Origin: Paenibacillus graminis
GTDB taxonomy: Bacteria; Bacillota; Bacilli; Paenibacillales; Paenibacillaceae
Direction of reading: 5' to 3'
Length of the DNA stretch: 64,000 bases
NCBI RefSeq assembly: GCF_000758705.1
Contig: NZ_CP009287.1
Location: forward strand, 4,898,001-4,962,000
In this document: one piece after another, positions 25,237-34,193 of the stretch
How positions within the stretch are numbered: position 1 is the first letter of the stretch
Layout: each line of letters opens with the position of its first letter
Program-made: the position numbers and the translations under genes
Notes under the pieces: model-generated
Told to the model about the DNA's origin: nothing
The model's input: only the letters and a program-made list of their open reading frames with translations
The model's database searches: none

Positions 25237-25302
25237 CAAAAGGGCTGCCCTCACCCGCAGAATAAAATCTGCATAAAGATGACGTTGGGCAGCCCCTTTA
25301 AA
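25237..25302 (-). terminator. Terminator of the fructose operon
   Basis: GGGCTGCCC and GGGCAGCCC pair, with flanking AAAA/TTTAAA, around a 36-nt inner segment holding a small CAGA..TCTG dyad. On the minus strand it ends GGGCAGCCCTTTT, 11 bases after the fruA stop. Confidence 0.8.
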
Positions 25303-25313
25303 TTCTATTATAC

Positions 25314-27245
25314 TCAGCCGGTCTTGAGCGGCTTCTTCCAGAGGCCGAGCGTCAAGCCGGAAATGACAGAGCCGATCAGCACGGCTAGGATAAACAACAA
25401 GGCATTGCTGGAGAGCGCAGCCACGAAAATACCGCCATGCGGTGCGGGAACGTTGAGGTTCCACAGCTGGGTCAGGCCGCCAGCAACGGCTGATCCTATG
25501 ATGCAGGAGGTCAGGACACGCAGCGGGTCTGCGGCGGCAAAGGGAATCGCCCCTTCGGTAATAAACGACAATCCGAGCACATAGTTAGTCAGGCCTGATT
25601 TGCGTTCCGTTTCGGTGAACTTATGCTTGAAGAACGTAGTAGCCAGTGCAATAGCCAGCGGAGGAACCATCCCTCCGGCCATCACTGCCGCCATCATCAG
25701 CCCGTTGGTGTTGCCGCTGGAGGTAAATACGCCAATGGCAAACGTGTAGGCGGCTTTGTTGAACGGCCCGCCCATATCAATAGCCATCATTCCTCCAAGA
25801 ATCAGTCCCAGTAAAACTGCATTGCCTGTTCCCAGATGATTTAGTCCGTCGATCAGACCTTCATTAATCCAGCTGAACACCGGATCGAACAGGTAGAACA
25901 TAATCCCGCCGGTAATCAGCAGGCTGAATACGGGATAGAGCAGGATCGGCTTCAGTCCGTCCAGCGTTTTGGGCAGTCCGGCAAACGTTTTGCGGAGCAG
26001 GATGACCACATAACCGGCCAGGAACCCGGCAGCCAGACCGCCAAGGAAGCCGGCGTTGGAATTGAGGGCCATGTAGCCGCCGACCATCCCCGGCATCAGG
26101 GCCGGACGGTCACCAATGCTGAGCGCGATGAAGCCGGCCAGGATCGGGATCAGGAAATGGAAGGCGCCATCGCCGCCGCCAATGGTCTGCAGCAGCTTGA
26201 CGATTGGATTATCAACACTTGCCACCTGTTCAATCAGGAAGGAGATCGCGAGCAAGATCCCGCCGCCGACTACGAACGGCAGCATATGCGAGATGCCGTT
26301 CATCAGATCCTTGTAGATTCTGCTGCCGATGCTGCCCGATTTGGCTGCCGGAGCCTCATCGCCCCCGCGTCCTTCGCTGCGGTAGATAGGCGCTTCACCT
26401 TTCACCGCTTTGGTTATCAGCTCTTCAGGCTTGCGGATGCCGTCGCTTACCGGTCTTTGCAGCACCGGCTTGCCGTTGAAGCGGGCCATCTCCACGTTCT
26501 TATCGGCAGCGATGATCACGCCGCTGGCCCGGGCGATCTCGTCCGCGGTCAGCACATTCTGGGCGCCTTCCGAACCATTGGTCTCGACGCGGATGTTCAC
26601 GCCCATTTCCTTGGCTTTTTTCTTCAGCGCATCTTCCGCCATAAAGGTATGGGCTATCCCTGTAGGACAAGCAGTTACGGCAACAACGAAGCTCTGTGAT
26701 GCCGGGTTGCCCACAATCATACGTTCAGGTGCCCCCTGTTTGGTTCCGCCAGTGCTGGCTGCTTCGTCTGCCTTCGCCTCGGCTTCAGCTTCGGCCTGTT
26801 TGGCATCGAACAAAGCCGCTACCTCATCCGGTGTCCGGGCATTCATCAACGCTTCAATGAATTCGCTTTCAATGAGCAGCCTCGACAATGCTGCCAATGT
26901 GCGCATGTGCATATTCCCCGCTCCCTCAGGTGCGGCAATCATGAAGAACAGCTTTGCAGGCTCTTCATCCAGAGAGGCAAAGTCTACGCCCGCCGCGCTT
27001 TTGGCAAATACAACGGTTGGTTCGTTGACAGCTCTGGTTTTGGCATGCGGCATGGCGATTCCCCCGCCGATGCCGGTACTGGACTGCGCTTCGCGCTCCA
27101 GAATTTTTTTCTTGAATAAAACGGGATCATTAATCCGGCCGCTGGCCGCAAGGCTGGCGATCAGTTCATCAATCGCCGCTTCCTTGGACACCGCCTGAAG
27201 GTTCATGATCATCGTTTCTTTTACCATCAGATCTGTAATTTTCAT
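25314..27245 (-). CDS. fruA: PTS fructose transporter subunit IIABC
   Basis: A 643-residue membrane permease that imports fructose and phosphorylates it to fructose 1-phosphate. Domain order is IIA (residues 1-150, phosphorylated His67 in GGGIAMPHAKT), an Ala/Glu-rich linker, IIB (about 180-280, phosphocysteine Cys193 in VAVTACPTGIAHT) and IIC (about 300-640, several helices, with FITEGAIPFAA and VPAPHGGIFV). AAAGGGAG lies upstream of the ATG. It is the last gene of the fruR-fruK-fruA operon, 39 bases after fruK. Confidence 0.96.
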   Translation of the reverse strand: MKITDLMVKETMIMNLQAVSKEAAIDELIASLAASGRINDPVLFKKKILEREAQSSTGIGGGIAMPHAKTRAVNEPTVVFAKSAAGVDFASLDEEPAKLFFMIAAPEGAGNMHMRTLAALSRLLIESEFIEALMNARTPDEVAALFDAKQAEAEAEAKADEAASTGGTKQGAPERMIVGNPASQSFVVAVTACPTGIAHTFMAEDALKKKAKEMGVNIRVETNGSEGAQNVLTADEIARASGVIIAADKNVEMARFNGKPVLQRPVSDGIRKPEELITKAVKGEAPIYRSEGRGGDEAPAAKSGSIGSRIYKDLMNGISHMLPFVVGGGILLAISFLIEQVASVDNPIVKLLQTIGGGDGAFHFLIPILAGFIALSIGDRPALMPGMVGGYMALNSNAGFLGGLAAGFLAGYVVILLRKTFAGLPKTLDGLKPILLYPVFSLLITGGIMFYLFDPVFSWINEGLIDGLNHLGTGNAVLLGLILGGMMAIDMGGPFNKAAYTFAIGVFTSSGNTNGLMMAAVMAGGMVPPLAIALATTFFKHKFTETERKSGLTNYVLGLSFITEGAIPFAAADPLRVLTSCIIGSAVAGGLTQLWNLNVPAPHGGIFVAALSSNALLFILAVLIGSVISGLTLGLWKKPLKTG

Positions 27246-27284
27246 TACAATCCACTCCCTTTAATCACAAGTGTGCTGCTTGAC

Positions 27285-28196
27285 TTATAGCTGTTCAATC
27301 TGAATCTGTGTCTTAAGCTGCTCGATAAGCGCTCTGTCCGCTAGATCATCCGAGAAGGCCGTTGCGCTGCCTGAAGCCACGCCTGTCCGGAAGGCCTCCA
27401 GCACATCTCCAGTAAGAGACAGCGTGCCGACGAATCCGGCAATCATGGAGTCCCCCGCTCCTACCGAGTTCTTCACCTTACCCTTCGGTGCATTGGCAAA
27501 GTACACCCCTTGATCCGAAATGAAGAGCGCACCCTCACCTGCCATAGACACCAGAACATTCCGTGCACCTGATTCCAGCAATCTGCGGCCGTAGGTAATA
27601 ATCTCATCTCTGGAGCCGATGCTCACGCCGAACAATTCTGCCAGCTCATGATGATTGGGCTTTACCAGCAGCGGCTCCTGCGCCAGCGCATCCTTCAAGG
27701 CCTGACCTGTTGTGTCGATTACAAACTCAGCCTTTTTGCTTTTGCATTCCGCAATCAGCCTGCTGTAGAAACTTCCTCCCAGCGAAGGTGGAGCGCTTCC
27801 TGACAAAACCAGAATATCTCCGGCCTGCAGCGCTTCGAGCTTAAGCAGTAAAGCCTCTGCCTCCTCCTCACGGATCGCAGGTCCGGTCCCGTTAATTTCT
27901 GTTTCCTCAGCAGCCTTCAGCTTGATGTTAATCCGGGTGTCCTCGGCTACTGTTACGAAGTCACTGGAGATATGCTCTTCACCCAGCCATTGCCCGATAT
28001 ATCTTCCCGTAAAGCCCCCCAGAAAACCGGTTGCCGTATTGCCCACTCCAAGCTGGTTCAGCACACGGGAGACATTGATTCCTTTGCCGCCCGGAAGCTT
28101 GAGATCCCGTTTCATCCGGTTCAATCCGCCGAGCGTCAAATCTTCAACTTCCACGATATAATCGATGGAAGGGTTAAGCGTCACAGTATAGATCAT
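27285..28196 (-). CDS. fruK: 1-phosphofructokinase
   Basis: A 303-residue PfkB-family sugar kinase converting fructose 1-phosphate to fructose 1,6-bisphosphate with ATP. It begins MIYTVTLNPSIDYIVEV. It has the first PfkB signature LKLPGGKGINVSRVLNQLG and the second, VKNSVGAGDSMIAGFVG, with the catalytic Asp in GAGD. GAGGG precedes the ATG. It sits between fruR and fruA, in the usual operon order. Confidence 0.96.
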   Translation of the reverse strand: MIYTVTLNPSIDYIVEVEDLTLGGLNRMKRDLKLPGGKGINVSRVLNQLGVGNTATGFLGGFTGRYIGQWLGEEHISSDFVTVAEDTRINIKLKAAEETEINGTGPAIREEEAEALLLKLEALQAGDILVLSGSAPPSLGGSFYSRLIAECKSKKAEFVIDTTGQALKDALAQEPLLVKPNHHELAELFGVSIGSRDEIITYGRRLLESGARNVLVSMAGEGALFISDQGVYFANAPKGKVKNSVGAGDSMIAGFVGTLSLTGDVLEAFRTGVASGSATAFSDDLADRALIEQLKTQIQIEQL

Positions 28197-28228
28197 GGTT
28201 ATCCCTCTTTATTATGGTTTTCCGGCCC

Positions 28229-28990
28229 TCACACTAAAGTATAGTCGAGTTCCAGGCCTTCCAGCCCGCGAATGAAGCCTTCAGGTGCCCCTGTATCCAG
28301 AATGCAGTGATCGATTTCCTGCAGGTCAGCCACTTTGCAAAAGGATACCTGGCCAATCTTGCTGTGGTCAGCCAGCAGGATAGCCTGCTTGGCCACGGAA
28401 ATCATTTTGCGTTTGGTAGCGGCTTCCAGCATATTCGGCGTGGTGATGCCTTCATGCATATCCAGCCCGTTCGTCCCGAGAAAAGCTTTGTCTACCCGGA
28501 CCATTTCCAGCGAACGCTCCGTCATCGGTCCGACAAAAGCGAGCGTATCCGGCCGCAGCATCCCTCCGGTGATCGAAACTTCGATGTTGCGGCAATCCTT
28601 CAGCTCATTGAGCGCAATCATGGAATTGGTAATGACCTTAAGGTTCGAGAACGTCTTCAATGCTCTGGCGATTTGCAGCGTCGTGGTTCCTCCATCCAGG
28701 AGGATGGCGTCGCCTTCCTGAATCATCTCTACAGCCTTGCGGGCAATCCGCTGCTTCTCTTCAAGGAACCGGTCTGCTTTGTCCGGAAACGCCGCTTCAA
28801 AATTCACACTCTGCAGCGAAACCGCTCCGCCGTGCGTGCGTTTCAGCAGCCGCGCTTCTTCAAGCTCCTTCAAATCACGGCGGACGGTGGATTCGGACAC
28901 GCCCAGATCCTGGCTAAGCTCCTGTACGGACGCCCGGGTATGCCTTTCAACAAACTGGACGATGCTTCTTTTGCGTTCTTCTTCGAACAT
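28229..28990 (-). CDS. fruR: DeoR family fructose operon repressor
   Basis: A 253-residue regulator. The N-terminal DeoR helix-turn-helix reads VQELSQDLGVSESTVRRDLKELEE, followed by a sugar-phosphate-binding domain with DGGTTTLQIARAL and GGMLRPDTLAFVG. It should release DNA on binding fructose 1-phosphate. The ATG at 28990 has AAGGAG 8 nt upstream; an in-frame GTG at 28999 overlaps that site and is rejected. It is the first gene of the operon and so autoregulated. Three TGATCA boxes upstream may be its operators. Confidence 0.93.
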   Translation of the reverse strand: MFEEERKRSIVQFVERHTRASVQELSQDLGVSESTVRRDLKELEEARLLKRTHGGAVSLQSVNFEAAFPDKADRFLEEKQRIARKAVEMIQEGDAILLDGGTTTLQIARALKTFSNLKVITNSMIALNELKDCRNIEVSITGGMLRPDTLAFVGPMTERSLEMVRVDKAFLGTNGLDMHEGITTPNMLEAATKRKMISVAKQAILLADHSKIGQVSFCKVADLQEIDHCILDTGAPEGFIRGLEGLELDYTLV

Positions 28991-28999
28991 GGTGCCCAC

Positions 29000-29396
29000 T
29001 CCTTGTGAACAGCGCAGAATAGGAAAACAACGGTTCTGCTATCTATGAATCGATGATCAAAATGATCAATATCACGCTCACTCCGTGATCATTATTGACC
29101 ATTTATGCTCATTTATGATTGTAACAGCGTTTACATCTGGTGTAAAGTGATTTTTCATTGGCTTATTTTCTCTTTAGGCCGCACAAATATACCCTGCCCC
29201 CAAGGTTTTGTTTGTCAGGAACACTGACACTTTTCCCGAAAAATACCATGCTGCTCATTTCCGCTTATTTTTGCTCAATTTCCCGGCCGGCAGTATAGGA
29301 AAACACTATTCAGAAATATCCTCTCATTCGCCTATTCCTCCCGGCGCTGTTTGACATATTTTATATTACATATGGGAAAAAGCAGGTGAACAGGAG
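29000..29396. promoter_or_regulatory. Divergent control region of the fru operon
   Basis: There is no gene in these 397 bases. TGATCA occurs at 29054-29059, 29063-29068 and 29086-29091, and ATTTATG twice near 29099-29117; these are candidate FruR sites. TGTAACAGCGTTTACA (29120-29135) has TGTAA/TTACA arms like a CcpA cre site but with a spacer two bases too long. TTGACA near 29352 may belong to the plus-strand gene. Confidence 0.5.
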
Positions 29397-29693
29397 ATGG
29401 CCCACAACAACAATAACTTTGGATACGGTAATACGGGGAATGGCCGCACTAACGGCAAGAGTAGCAAGGACGGCAACGGTGCCCCCCTCGAAACCGAGGA
29501 GCTGGATGCCGAAGATTACGCCATTATTGCAGCCGGACTGACAGCACTGGGCGACATCTTTGCCTTTTTATCTCTAGTGAAAGCCAAGCAGGTAACCAAA
29601 GAAACCGGAGGCCAGGCCGGCGTAGATCCGATTCTGTTCATACAATCGAGAAAAAAAAAAGCAGCGAAACGTAAAAACCGTCCACTGCGTTGA
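29397..29693 (+). CDS. Small hypothetical protein
   Basis: I do not recognise this 98-residue protein. The N-terminus is Asn/Gly-rich (MAHNNNNFGYGNTGNGR). An acidic stretch (ETEELDAEDYAIIAAGL) leads into a hydrophobic segment (TALGDIFAFLSLVKA, about residues 50-65) that might be a membrane-associated helix. The C-terminus is strongly basic (RKKKAAKRKNR). AGGTG lies 8 nt before the ATG, and AGGAG touches it. Composition suggests a sporulation or envelope-associated protein, but there is no direct evidence. Confidence 0.65.
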   Translation: MAHNNNNFGYGNTGNGRTNGKSSKDGNGAPLETEELDAEDYAIIAAGLTALGDIFAFLSLVKAKQVTKETGGQAGVDPILFIQSRKKKAAKRKNRPLR

Positions 29694-29711
29694 CCTTCTA
29701 TTCATCTGTGC

Positions 29712-30185
29712 TCATGGAGAGCCTAGCGGAATGGCATGATGCTGTTCAAATAAGGTGCTTACCGCTTGCTGGTTCTGCTCCTCCTCCAGGGTTACAATGA
29801 CAATAATATGTTCCTTGGCGGCATGGCGGGCGTAGACTTCCGCATCCTCCTGCGGAATTCCGATGCTGATCAGACTGACGGCAAGTCCATCCCCATCCAG
29901 TTCCGCTCCCGCCAGCTTCCGGGCTGCCGGACCGGCGGCTACCGCTGTATCAGGCAGCATCTCCAGCCCGACACCCAGCGCTTTGGCGGTTCCGAACAAG
30001 CCTTCATTCCCCTCGCCGGATTCTGTCCGGCCAATCCCCGTATCGTGGCTGATCACATTCAGCGTATTCTTTTGCTTCGTCACCACCGAGATTTGCTTCG
30101 GCTTGATGCCCTGTTCCTTGGCAGCCTCAATCGCCAGAGAAGCATCGCCCGGATGTCCAAAAATCCCCATAACCAGTATCGTCAT
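29712..30185 (-). CDS. General stress protein-like, YflT/GSP17M type
   Basis: A 157-residue soluble protein that resembles the general-stress family with an N-terminal YflT-like domain. It has an alpha/beta pattern starting MTILVMGIFGHPGDASLAIEAAKEQGI, a GTAKALGVG stretch and a second half with GIPQEDAEVYARHAAKEHIIVIVTLEEEQ. Relatives are induced by stress in Bacilli but their role is unknown. A GGAGGAAT-type ribosome site precedes the ATG at 30185. It converges with the short gene at 29397-29693, 18 bases apart. Family assignment is moderate. Confidence 0.65.
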   Translation of the reverse strand: MTILVMGIFGHPGDASLAIEAAKEQGIKPKQISVVTKQKNTLNVISHDTGIGRTESGEGNEGLFGTAKALGVGLEMLPDTAVAAGPAARKLAGAELDGDGLAVSLISIGIPQEDAEVYARHAAKEHIIVIVTLEEEQNQQAVSTLFEQHHAIPLGSP

Positions 30186-30348
30186 CTCTCATTCCTCCTG
30201 TTAAAGCGATATTAACCTCAGCTTCCTGCCGCTAACCAGAGTAATCCTAAGTTCCGGGCAAGCGATATCTGAATCATTCTTCCGGAATTCGGTTATAAAG
30301 ATAGAATCGATACATATTGCTATAATTGAGAAATCAGGGGGTGCTGCT

Positions 30349-31449
30349 ATGCTGCAAAGCAAATATTTTAGGACATGTCTGGCCATTATCGCTTTTTTAA
30401 CGATTCTGTATCTGGGCTCCAAAGTCGTTTTTCTGATCACACCATTGGTAGCTATCTTCAATCTGCTGCTTGTGCCGATGATGCTGTCGGGTTTTATGTA
30501 TTATTTGTTGCGTCCGCTCGTCAATTTCCTGGAGAGCAGGAAGCTGAACCGCATGCTGTCAATTCTGCTCATCTATGTCGTGTCCATAGGACTGTTTGTA
30601 CTCTTCTGGGTACTGGTCTGGCCGACACTGCGCGAGCAGATCCAGAATTTCATCGACAATACTCCTTATCTGGTGCAGGGGATGCAGGATCAGTTCAACA
30701 AGCTGCAAAACGACCCTTACTTTTCCCGCTTCTTCAAGGGGGATGCCGATCTGTCAGCACGGATATCGGGTTACTTGAGCGATGTCATCACCTGGGTGAC
30801 CAATTCTATGTCCAACCTGATCGGCGTGGTATCAAGCATTGTAGTGGTCATTGCTACTCTGCCTATTATTCTCTACTACATGCTGAAGGATGGACATAAG
30901 CTCTCCCCCATTCTGCTCAGCCTGGTCCCAAGAAAGTTCCGCAAGGAAGGACAGGACATGCTGCAGGATATCGACAGTGCGCTCAGCGGATTCATTGTTA
31001 CAAGAGTGCTGCTGAACGTGGTGCTGGGGGCCATGCTCTATGTGGGTTTTCTGATTATCGGGCTGCCTTATTCACTGATGCTTGCCATCATTTCTATCCC
31101 GCTTAATTTCATTCCGTATGTCGGCTCGCTGCTGGCGGCTGTTCCCGTTGTGATCGTGGGCTTCATTGAATCCCCTACGATGGCTATCTGGTCGCTGGTG
31201 ATCATCGTCATCGCCCAGCAGATTCAGGACAATGTGCTTTCTCCAATTATATACGGCAAATCCCTGGATGTGCATCCGCTGACTACGGTAGTACTCGTAC
31301 TCGTGGGGGGCGATTTCTACGGCATCATCGGCGTATTGATTGCACTTCCGGTGTATATGATCCTCAAAATCATTTTTCTGCGGATCTATGAGATTATCAT
31401 TGCTGAGCGTGTGGAAGACGTGGTAGTAGCCAAAGAAGAGCAGCTCTGA
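30349..31449 (+). CDS. AI-2E family transporter
   Basis: A 366-residue membrane protein with about seven or eight helices of the AI-2E (PerM/YueF/YtvI-like) family. It has the family pattern LVPRKFRKEGQDMLQDIDSALSGFIVTRVLLNVVLGAMLYVGF in the second half, given here as a region near residues 185-230. IPLNFIPYVGSLLAAVPVV and LSPIIYGKSLDVHPL follow. Members act as antiporters or exporters; an autoinducer role is not implied. GGGGGTG precedes the ATG. It is monocistronic, with a terminator. Confidence 0.9.
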   Translation: MLQSKYFRTCLAIIAFLTILYLGSKVVFLITPLVAIFNLLLVPMMLSGFMYYLLRPLVNFLESRKLNRMLSILLIYVVSIGLFVLFWVLVWPTLREQIQNFIDNTPYLVQGMQDQFNKLQNDPYFSRFFKGDADLSARISGYLSDVITWVTNSMSNLIGVVSSIVVVIATLPIILYYMLKDGHKLSPILLSLVPRKFRKEGQDMLQDIDSALSGFIVTRVLLNVVLGAMLYVGFLIIGLPYSLMLAIISIPLNFIPYVGSLLAAVPVVIVGFIESPTMAIWSLVIIVIAQQIQDNVLSPIIYGKSLDVHPLTTVVLVLVGGDFYGIIGVLIALPVYMILKIIFLRIYEIIIAERVEDVVVAKEEQL

Positions 31450-31480
31450 CCCACAGACCTGTCAGGCTTAGATTATCGCC

Positions 31481-31526
31481 AAAAAAGACGCAGGACTCTC
31501 CAGCGGAGAAGCCTGCGTCTTTTTTT
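31481..31526 (+). terminator. Terminator of the AI-2E transporter gene
   Basis: AAAAAAGACGCAGG and CCTGCGTCTTTTTTT form a perfect stem closed by an inner CTCTCC/GGAGA pairing, ending in T7. The A6 on the left makes it usable by the convergent gene too. Confidence 0.93.
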
Positions 31527-31539
31527 GTACCGGTACCGT

Positions 31540-31944
31540 TCAGCCCCGGAGGGAGCGTACTACAAAGATATGGCTGCCTTTCAGCAGATTCTGTCCATCC
31601 TTCAGCGTAACCGAACCCTTGGTATGTGAAACAATCGTTGTATTGTATGCAATCAGCTGATCGCCCTTCCAGACGGTTACCGCTGACTTAAAATAGACTG
31701 CATTGTCGAACTGCTGGCGTTCTCTCATGACGTATCCGACAGCATGAAGCGTCGGGGCCAGGGCTCTCTCCTTGGGGGCCAGGGCCTTGATGAATACAAT
31801 GTCACGAAAAGGCACCGCGATTTCCTGATGGCCAATCACAGCCACTGAAGCCGCCGGGTCCCATTTGCGCAAAACACCCTTCATGATCGTGTAAGGCTCT
31901 TCGCCGCAGTACATAATAACGGGCCTGCCTACCCAATGCTTCAT
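31540..31944 (-). CDS. Hypothetical protein
   Basis: A 134-residue protein I do not recognise. It is predicted soluble and beta-rich, starting MKHWVGRPVIMYCGEEPY and ending HIFVVRSLRG; no catalytic motif is visible. The spacing of hydrophobic strands would fit a small barrel or SH3-like fold, but that is a guess. A GGGGGTGGGG ribosome site precedes the ATG. It lies 31 bases after ung on the same strand, so it may be its operon partner. Confidence 0.7.
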   Translation of the reverse strand: MKHWVGRPVIMYCGEEPYTIMKGVLRKWDPAASVAVIGHQEIAVPFRDIVFIKALAPKERALAPTLHAVGYVMRERQQFDNAVYFKSAVTVWKGDQLIAYNTTIVSHTKGSVTLKDGQNLLKGSHIFVVRSLRG

Positions 31945-31975
31945 GGCCCCACCCCCTTCGCTGTATCTGAGCTGA

Positions 31976-32644
31976 CTATATATTCGGTATGGACCAATCT
32001 ATTCCCTGTAAGCCATGCGACTCCAGATACTGGTTGGCCCGGGAGAACGGCCGGCTGCCCAGAAATCCCCGATGCGCCGAGAATGGGCTGGGGTGCGGAG
32101 ACTGGATCACAAGGTGGCGGCTCCGGTCGATATATGCCCCTTTTTGCTGGGCATGGCTGCCCCACAGGATAAAAACCAGAGGCTCCTGCCGCTCATTCAG
32201 CTTCTCCATCACCGCATCGGTGAAAGTCTCCCAACCGAGCCCTTTATGGGAGTTCGGCTGGCCTTCCCGGACCGTCAGCACAGCATTCAGCAGCAGAACC
32301 CCTTCCTCCGCCCAGTGCAGCAGCGAGCCGTGGTCCGGAACGGAAACACCCATGTCTTCATGCAGCTCTGTGTAGATATTGCGCAGGGATGGCGGTATCC
32401 GCACTCCCGGTTTGACCGAAAAGCTGAGCCCATGTGCCTGTCCTGCTCCATGATAGGGGTCCTGCCCCAGAATAACTACCCTTGTTCTGTTGTAGGGTGT
32501 CAGCTTAAGCGCCGAGAACAGTTCCTCTTTGGGCGGATAGACTGTGTATTGCTTGTATTCCCGTGCCAGCGCATAGCGCAGCTCCTGAAAATAGGGCTTC
32601 TGCGTTTCTTCCTCCAGAATCTCATCCCAATCGTTGCCGAACAT
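31976..32644 (-). CDS. ung: Uracil-DNA glycosylase
   Basis: A 222-residue family 1 uracil-DNA glycosylase that removes uracil from DNA in base-excision repair. It shows the water-activating loop VVILGQDPYHGAGQAHGLSFSV, then LLLNAVLTVREGQPNSH, LVFILWGSHAQ and the DNA-intercalation loop SPHPSPFSAHRGF. GGAG lies 8 nt before the ATG at 32644; the longer in-frame start at 32668 is less likely. Cytosolic. Confidence 0.97.
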   Translation of the reverse strand: MFGNDWDEILEEETQKPYFQELRYALAREYKQYTVYPPKEELFSALKLTPYNRTRVVILGQDPYHGAGQAHGLSFSVKPGVRIPPSLRNIYTELHEDMGVSVPDHGSLLHWAEEGVLLLNAVLTVREGQPNSHKGLGWETFTDAVMEKLNERQEPLVFILWGSHAQQKGAYIDRSRHLVIQSPHPSPFSAHRGFLGSRPFSRANQYLESHGLQGIDWSIPNI

Positions 32645-32724
32645 TTTCCTTTCTCCTTCCGCTCCCATGCGTGTTATTCATTCATTACCTGTTATTACCC
32701 AAAATATAGCCGGCTCCGGGCAGA

Positions 32725-33387
32725 TTATTTCCGTCCGTAATCCGCCTTGATCTCTCCCCATTCCCTGGTTTGCCACTTCAAGATCTTATTGGTATATGTA
32801 TTTGTCTGCAGCCAGCGCTCCGCACGGTCGATCAGCGTCCAGATTTCCTCTGTGGAAGCATCGCGCGGCAGTGTGGTAGCTACCTTCTTCTGCTTGACCC
32901 ATTTCATGGCATTCACAGAATCGCTGTAAATGGTCCGGCTGCTGCCCTCTTTCTTCAGCAGGGCCAGCGCATGGACGATCGCCAGGAACTCGCCAAGATT
33001 ATTGGTGCCTTTTGAAATTGGCCCGCAGGAAAAAATAATGTCACCAGTCTGCGTATCCACACCCTTATATTCCACAGGCCCGGGATTGCCCCGCGTCCCC
33101 ACATCCACGGAAATACTGTCATACTCAATTTCTGCCGGTGCTTCTGCGGGTGCGCTGCGCTTAAAAGAGCTTGCCGCTTTGCTTTTGCCTGCTCCGGTTG
33201 CTGCTGCGCCGCTTCCCCAGTTGCCCTTCCAGCCAGCCTTGTAGGCGGCATCTGCCGCAGCCCTGGATTCATAGGATTTATATTTTGCACCCGTATAATG
33301 ATCCGTCTGTGCCTGGCATTCCGCCCATGTTCCGTATACACCGGGCTTCTTGCCTTCCCAGACCACATAATATTTCTGCTTAGCCAT
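32725..33387 (-). CDS. rnhA: Ribonuclease H with N-terminal viroplasmin domain
   Basis: A 220-residue type 1 RNase H that cuts RNA in RNA-DNA hybrids. The N-terminal viroplasmin-like domain (KYYVVWEGKKPGVYGTWAEC, residues about 5-45) binds hybrid. A Gly/Ala-rich linker leads to the catalytic domain, with Asp in ISVDVGTRGNPG, Glu in NNLGEFLAIVHAL and Asp in IYSDSVNAMKWV. The typical last catalytic Asp is less obvious. It lies 80 bases upstream of ung on the same strand, consistent with a DNA-maintenance pair. Confidence 0.9.
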   Translation of the reverse strand: MAKQKYYVVWEGKKPGVYGTWAECQAQTDHYTGAKYKSYESRAAADAAYKAGWKGNWGSGAAATGAGKSKAASSFKRSAPAEAPAEIEYDSISVDVGTRGNPGPVEYKGVDTQTGDIIFSCGPISKGTNNLGEFLAIVHALALLKKEGSSRTIYSDSVNAMKWVKQKKVATTLPRDASTEEIWTLIDRAERWLQTNTYTNKILKWQTREWGEIKADYGRK

Positions 33388-33540
33388 TGTGATCTTCCCC
33401 TTCCAGCCGCAATTGCGGGGTCAAAAGAATATTGTAATCCAAACGGCGGCGAGTTTGAAGTCCTAAATAACGAAACCCGCAGCCGCCGCATATTCAGCGG
33501 ATAATAACCCGGCTGCAGGTTCATAATATACCCATGGAAA

Positions 33541-34116
33541 TTAGTCCAGGACCGCAAGTGTAATATCGGCAATCCTCTGCAGCTTGCCTGGGTCCGGGCT
33601 GGTTTTGACCATGACCCGGAGTCCCACCAGCGCATTATGCAGGAATGCCGCAAGGTCAGCCGCCCGGTGATGTTCAGGTATTTCTCCGCTCGCCTGCCCG
33701 CGGGTGATCAATTGTTCCAGCAGCCGCTCCGTATTCAGAAATGCATCGTTAACCTTGGAGGTGGCCTCCGGGTCATGATTGGCCAGCTCAACGGCAGTGT
33801 TCACAAGCAGACAGCCGGATGGCTCCGTCTCCTGCTTATAGATAACCGATTCGAACAGCAGCCGGATGGCTTCTTTGGCGGACTTCACGCCTTCTACGCG
33901 CCCTTCCATTCTACTGGCGGTCATCTCTGCAAAACGTTCGATGGATTTTATATATAAAGTATGCTTATCACCAAAAGTATCGTACATGCTCCGCTTATGA
34001 ATGCCCATACCGGCCACCAGATCCTGCATCGAGGTTTTCTCATAGCCCTGCTGCCAAAAAACATTCATCGCCTTGCCCAGTACGTTGTCGACATCAAATT
34101 CTTTGCTTCTTGCCAT
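33541..34116 (-). CDS. TetR family transcriptional regulator
   Basis: A 191-residue repressor. The N-terminal TetR helix-turn-helix reads VLGKAMNVFWQQGYEKTSMQDLVAGMGIHKRSMYDTFGDKHTL, taken as residues 8-50, and the ligand-binding domain has CLLVNTAVELANHDPEA. Three consecutive ATGs occur (34122, 34119, 34116); AAGGAG is 7 nt before the last, which I choose. It is divergent from a lipoprotein gene, with a GAACGTTC palindrome between them, so that gene is its likely target. Effector unknown. Confidence 0.9.
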   Translation of the reverse strand: MARSKEFDVDNVLGKAMNVFWQQGYEKTSMQDLVAGMGIHKRSMYDTFGDKHTLYIKSIERFAEMTASRMEGRVEGVKSAKEAIRLLFESVIYKQETEPSGCLLVNTAVELANHDPEATSKVNDAFLNTERLLEQLITRGQASGEIPEHHRAADLAAFLHNALVGLRVMVKTSPDPGKLQRIADITLAVLD

Positions 34117-34155
34117 CATCATGCTCCTTTCTGCCTCTATAGTTTATCATTTATA

Positions 34156-34163
34156 GAACGTTC
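34156..34163. promoter_or_regulatory. Candidate TetR operator
   Basis: TATAGAACGTTCGGTA has a perfect GAACGTTC core and TA/TA outer pairs. It lies midway between the divergent TetR and lipoprotein genes. Confidence 0.5.
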
Positions 34164-34193
34164 GGTAAATATTAACACAAGGAGGATGTTCAC

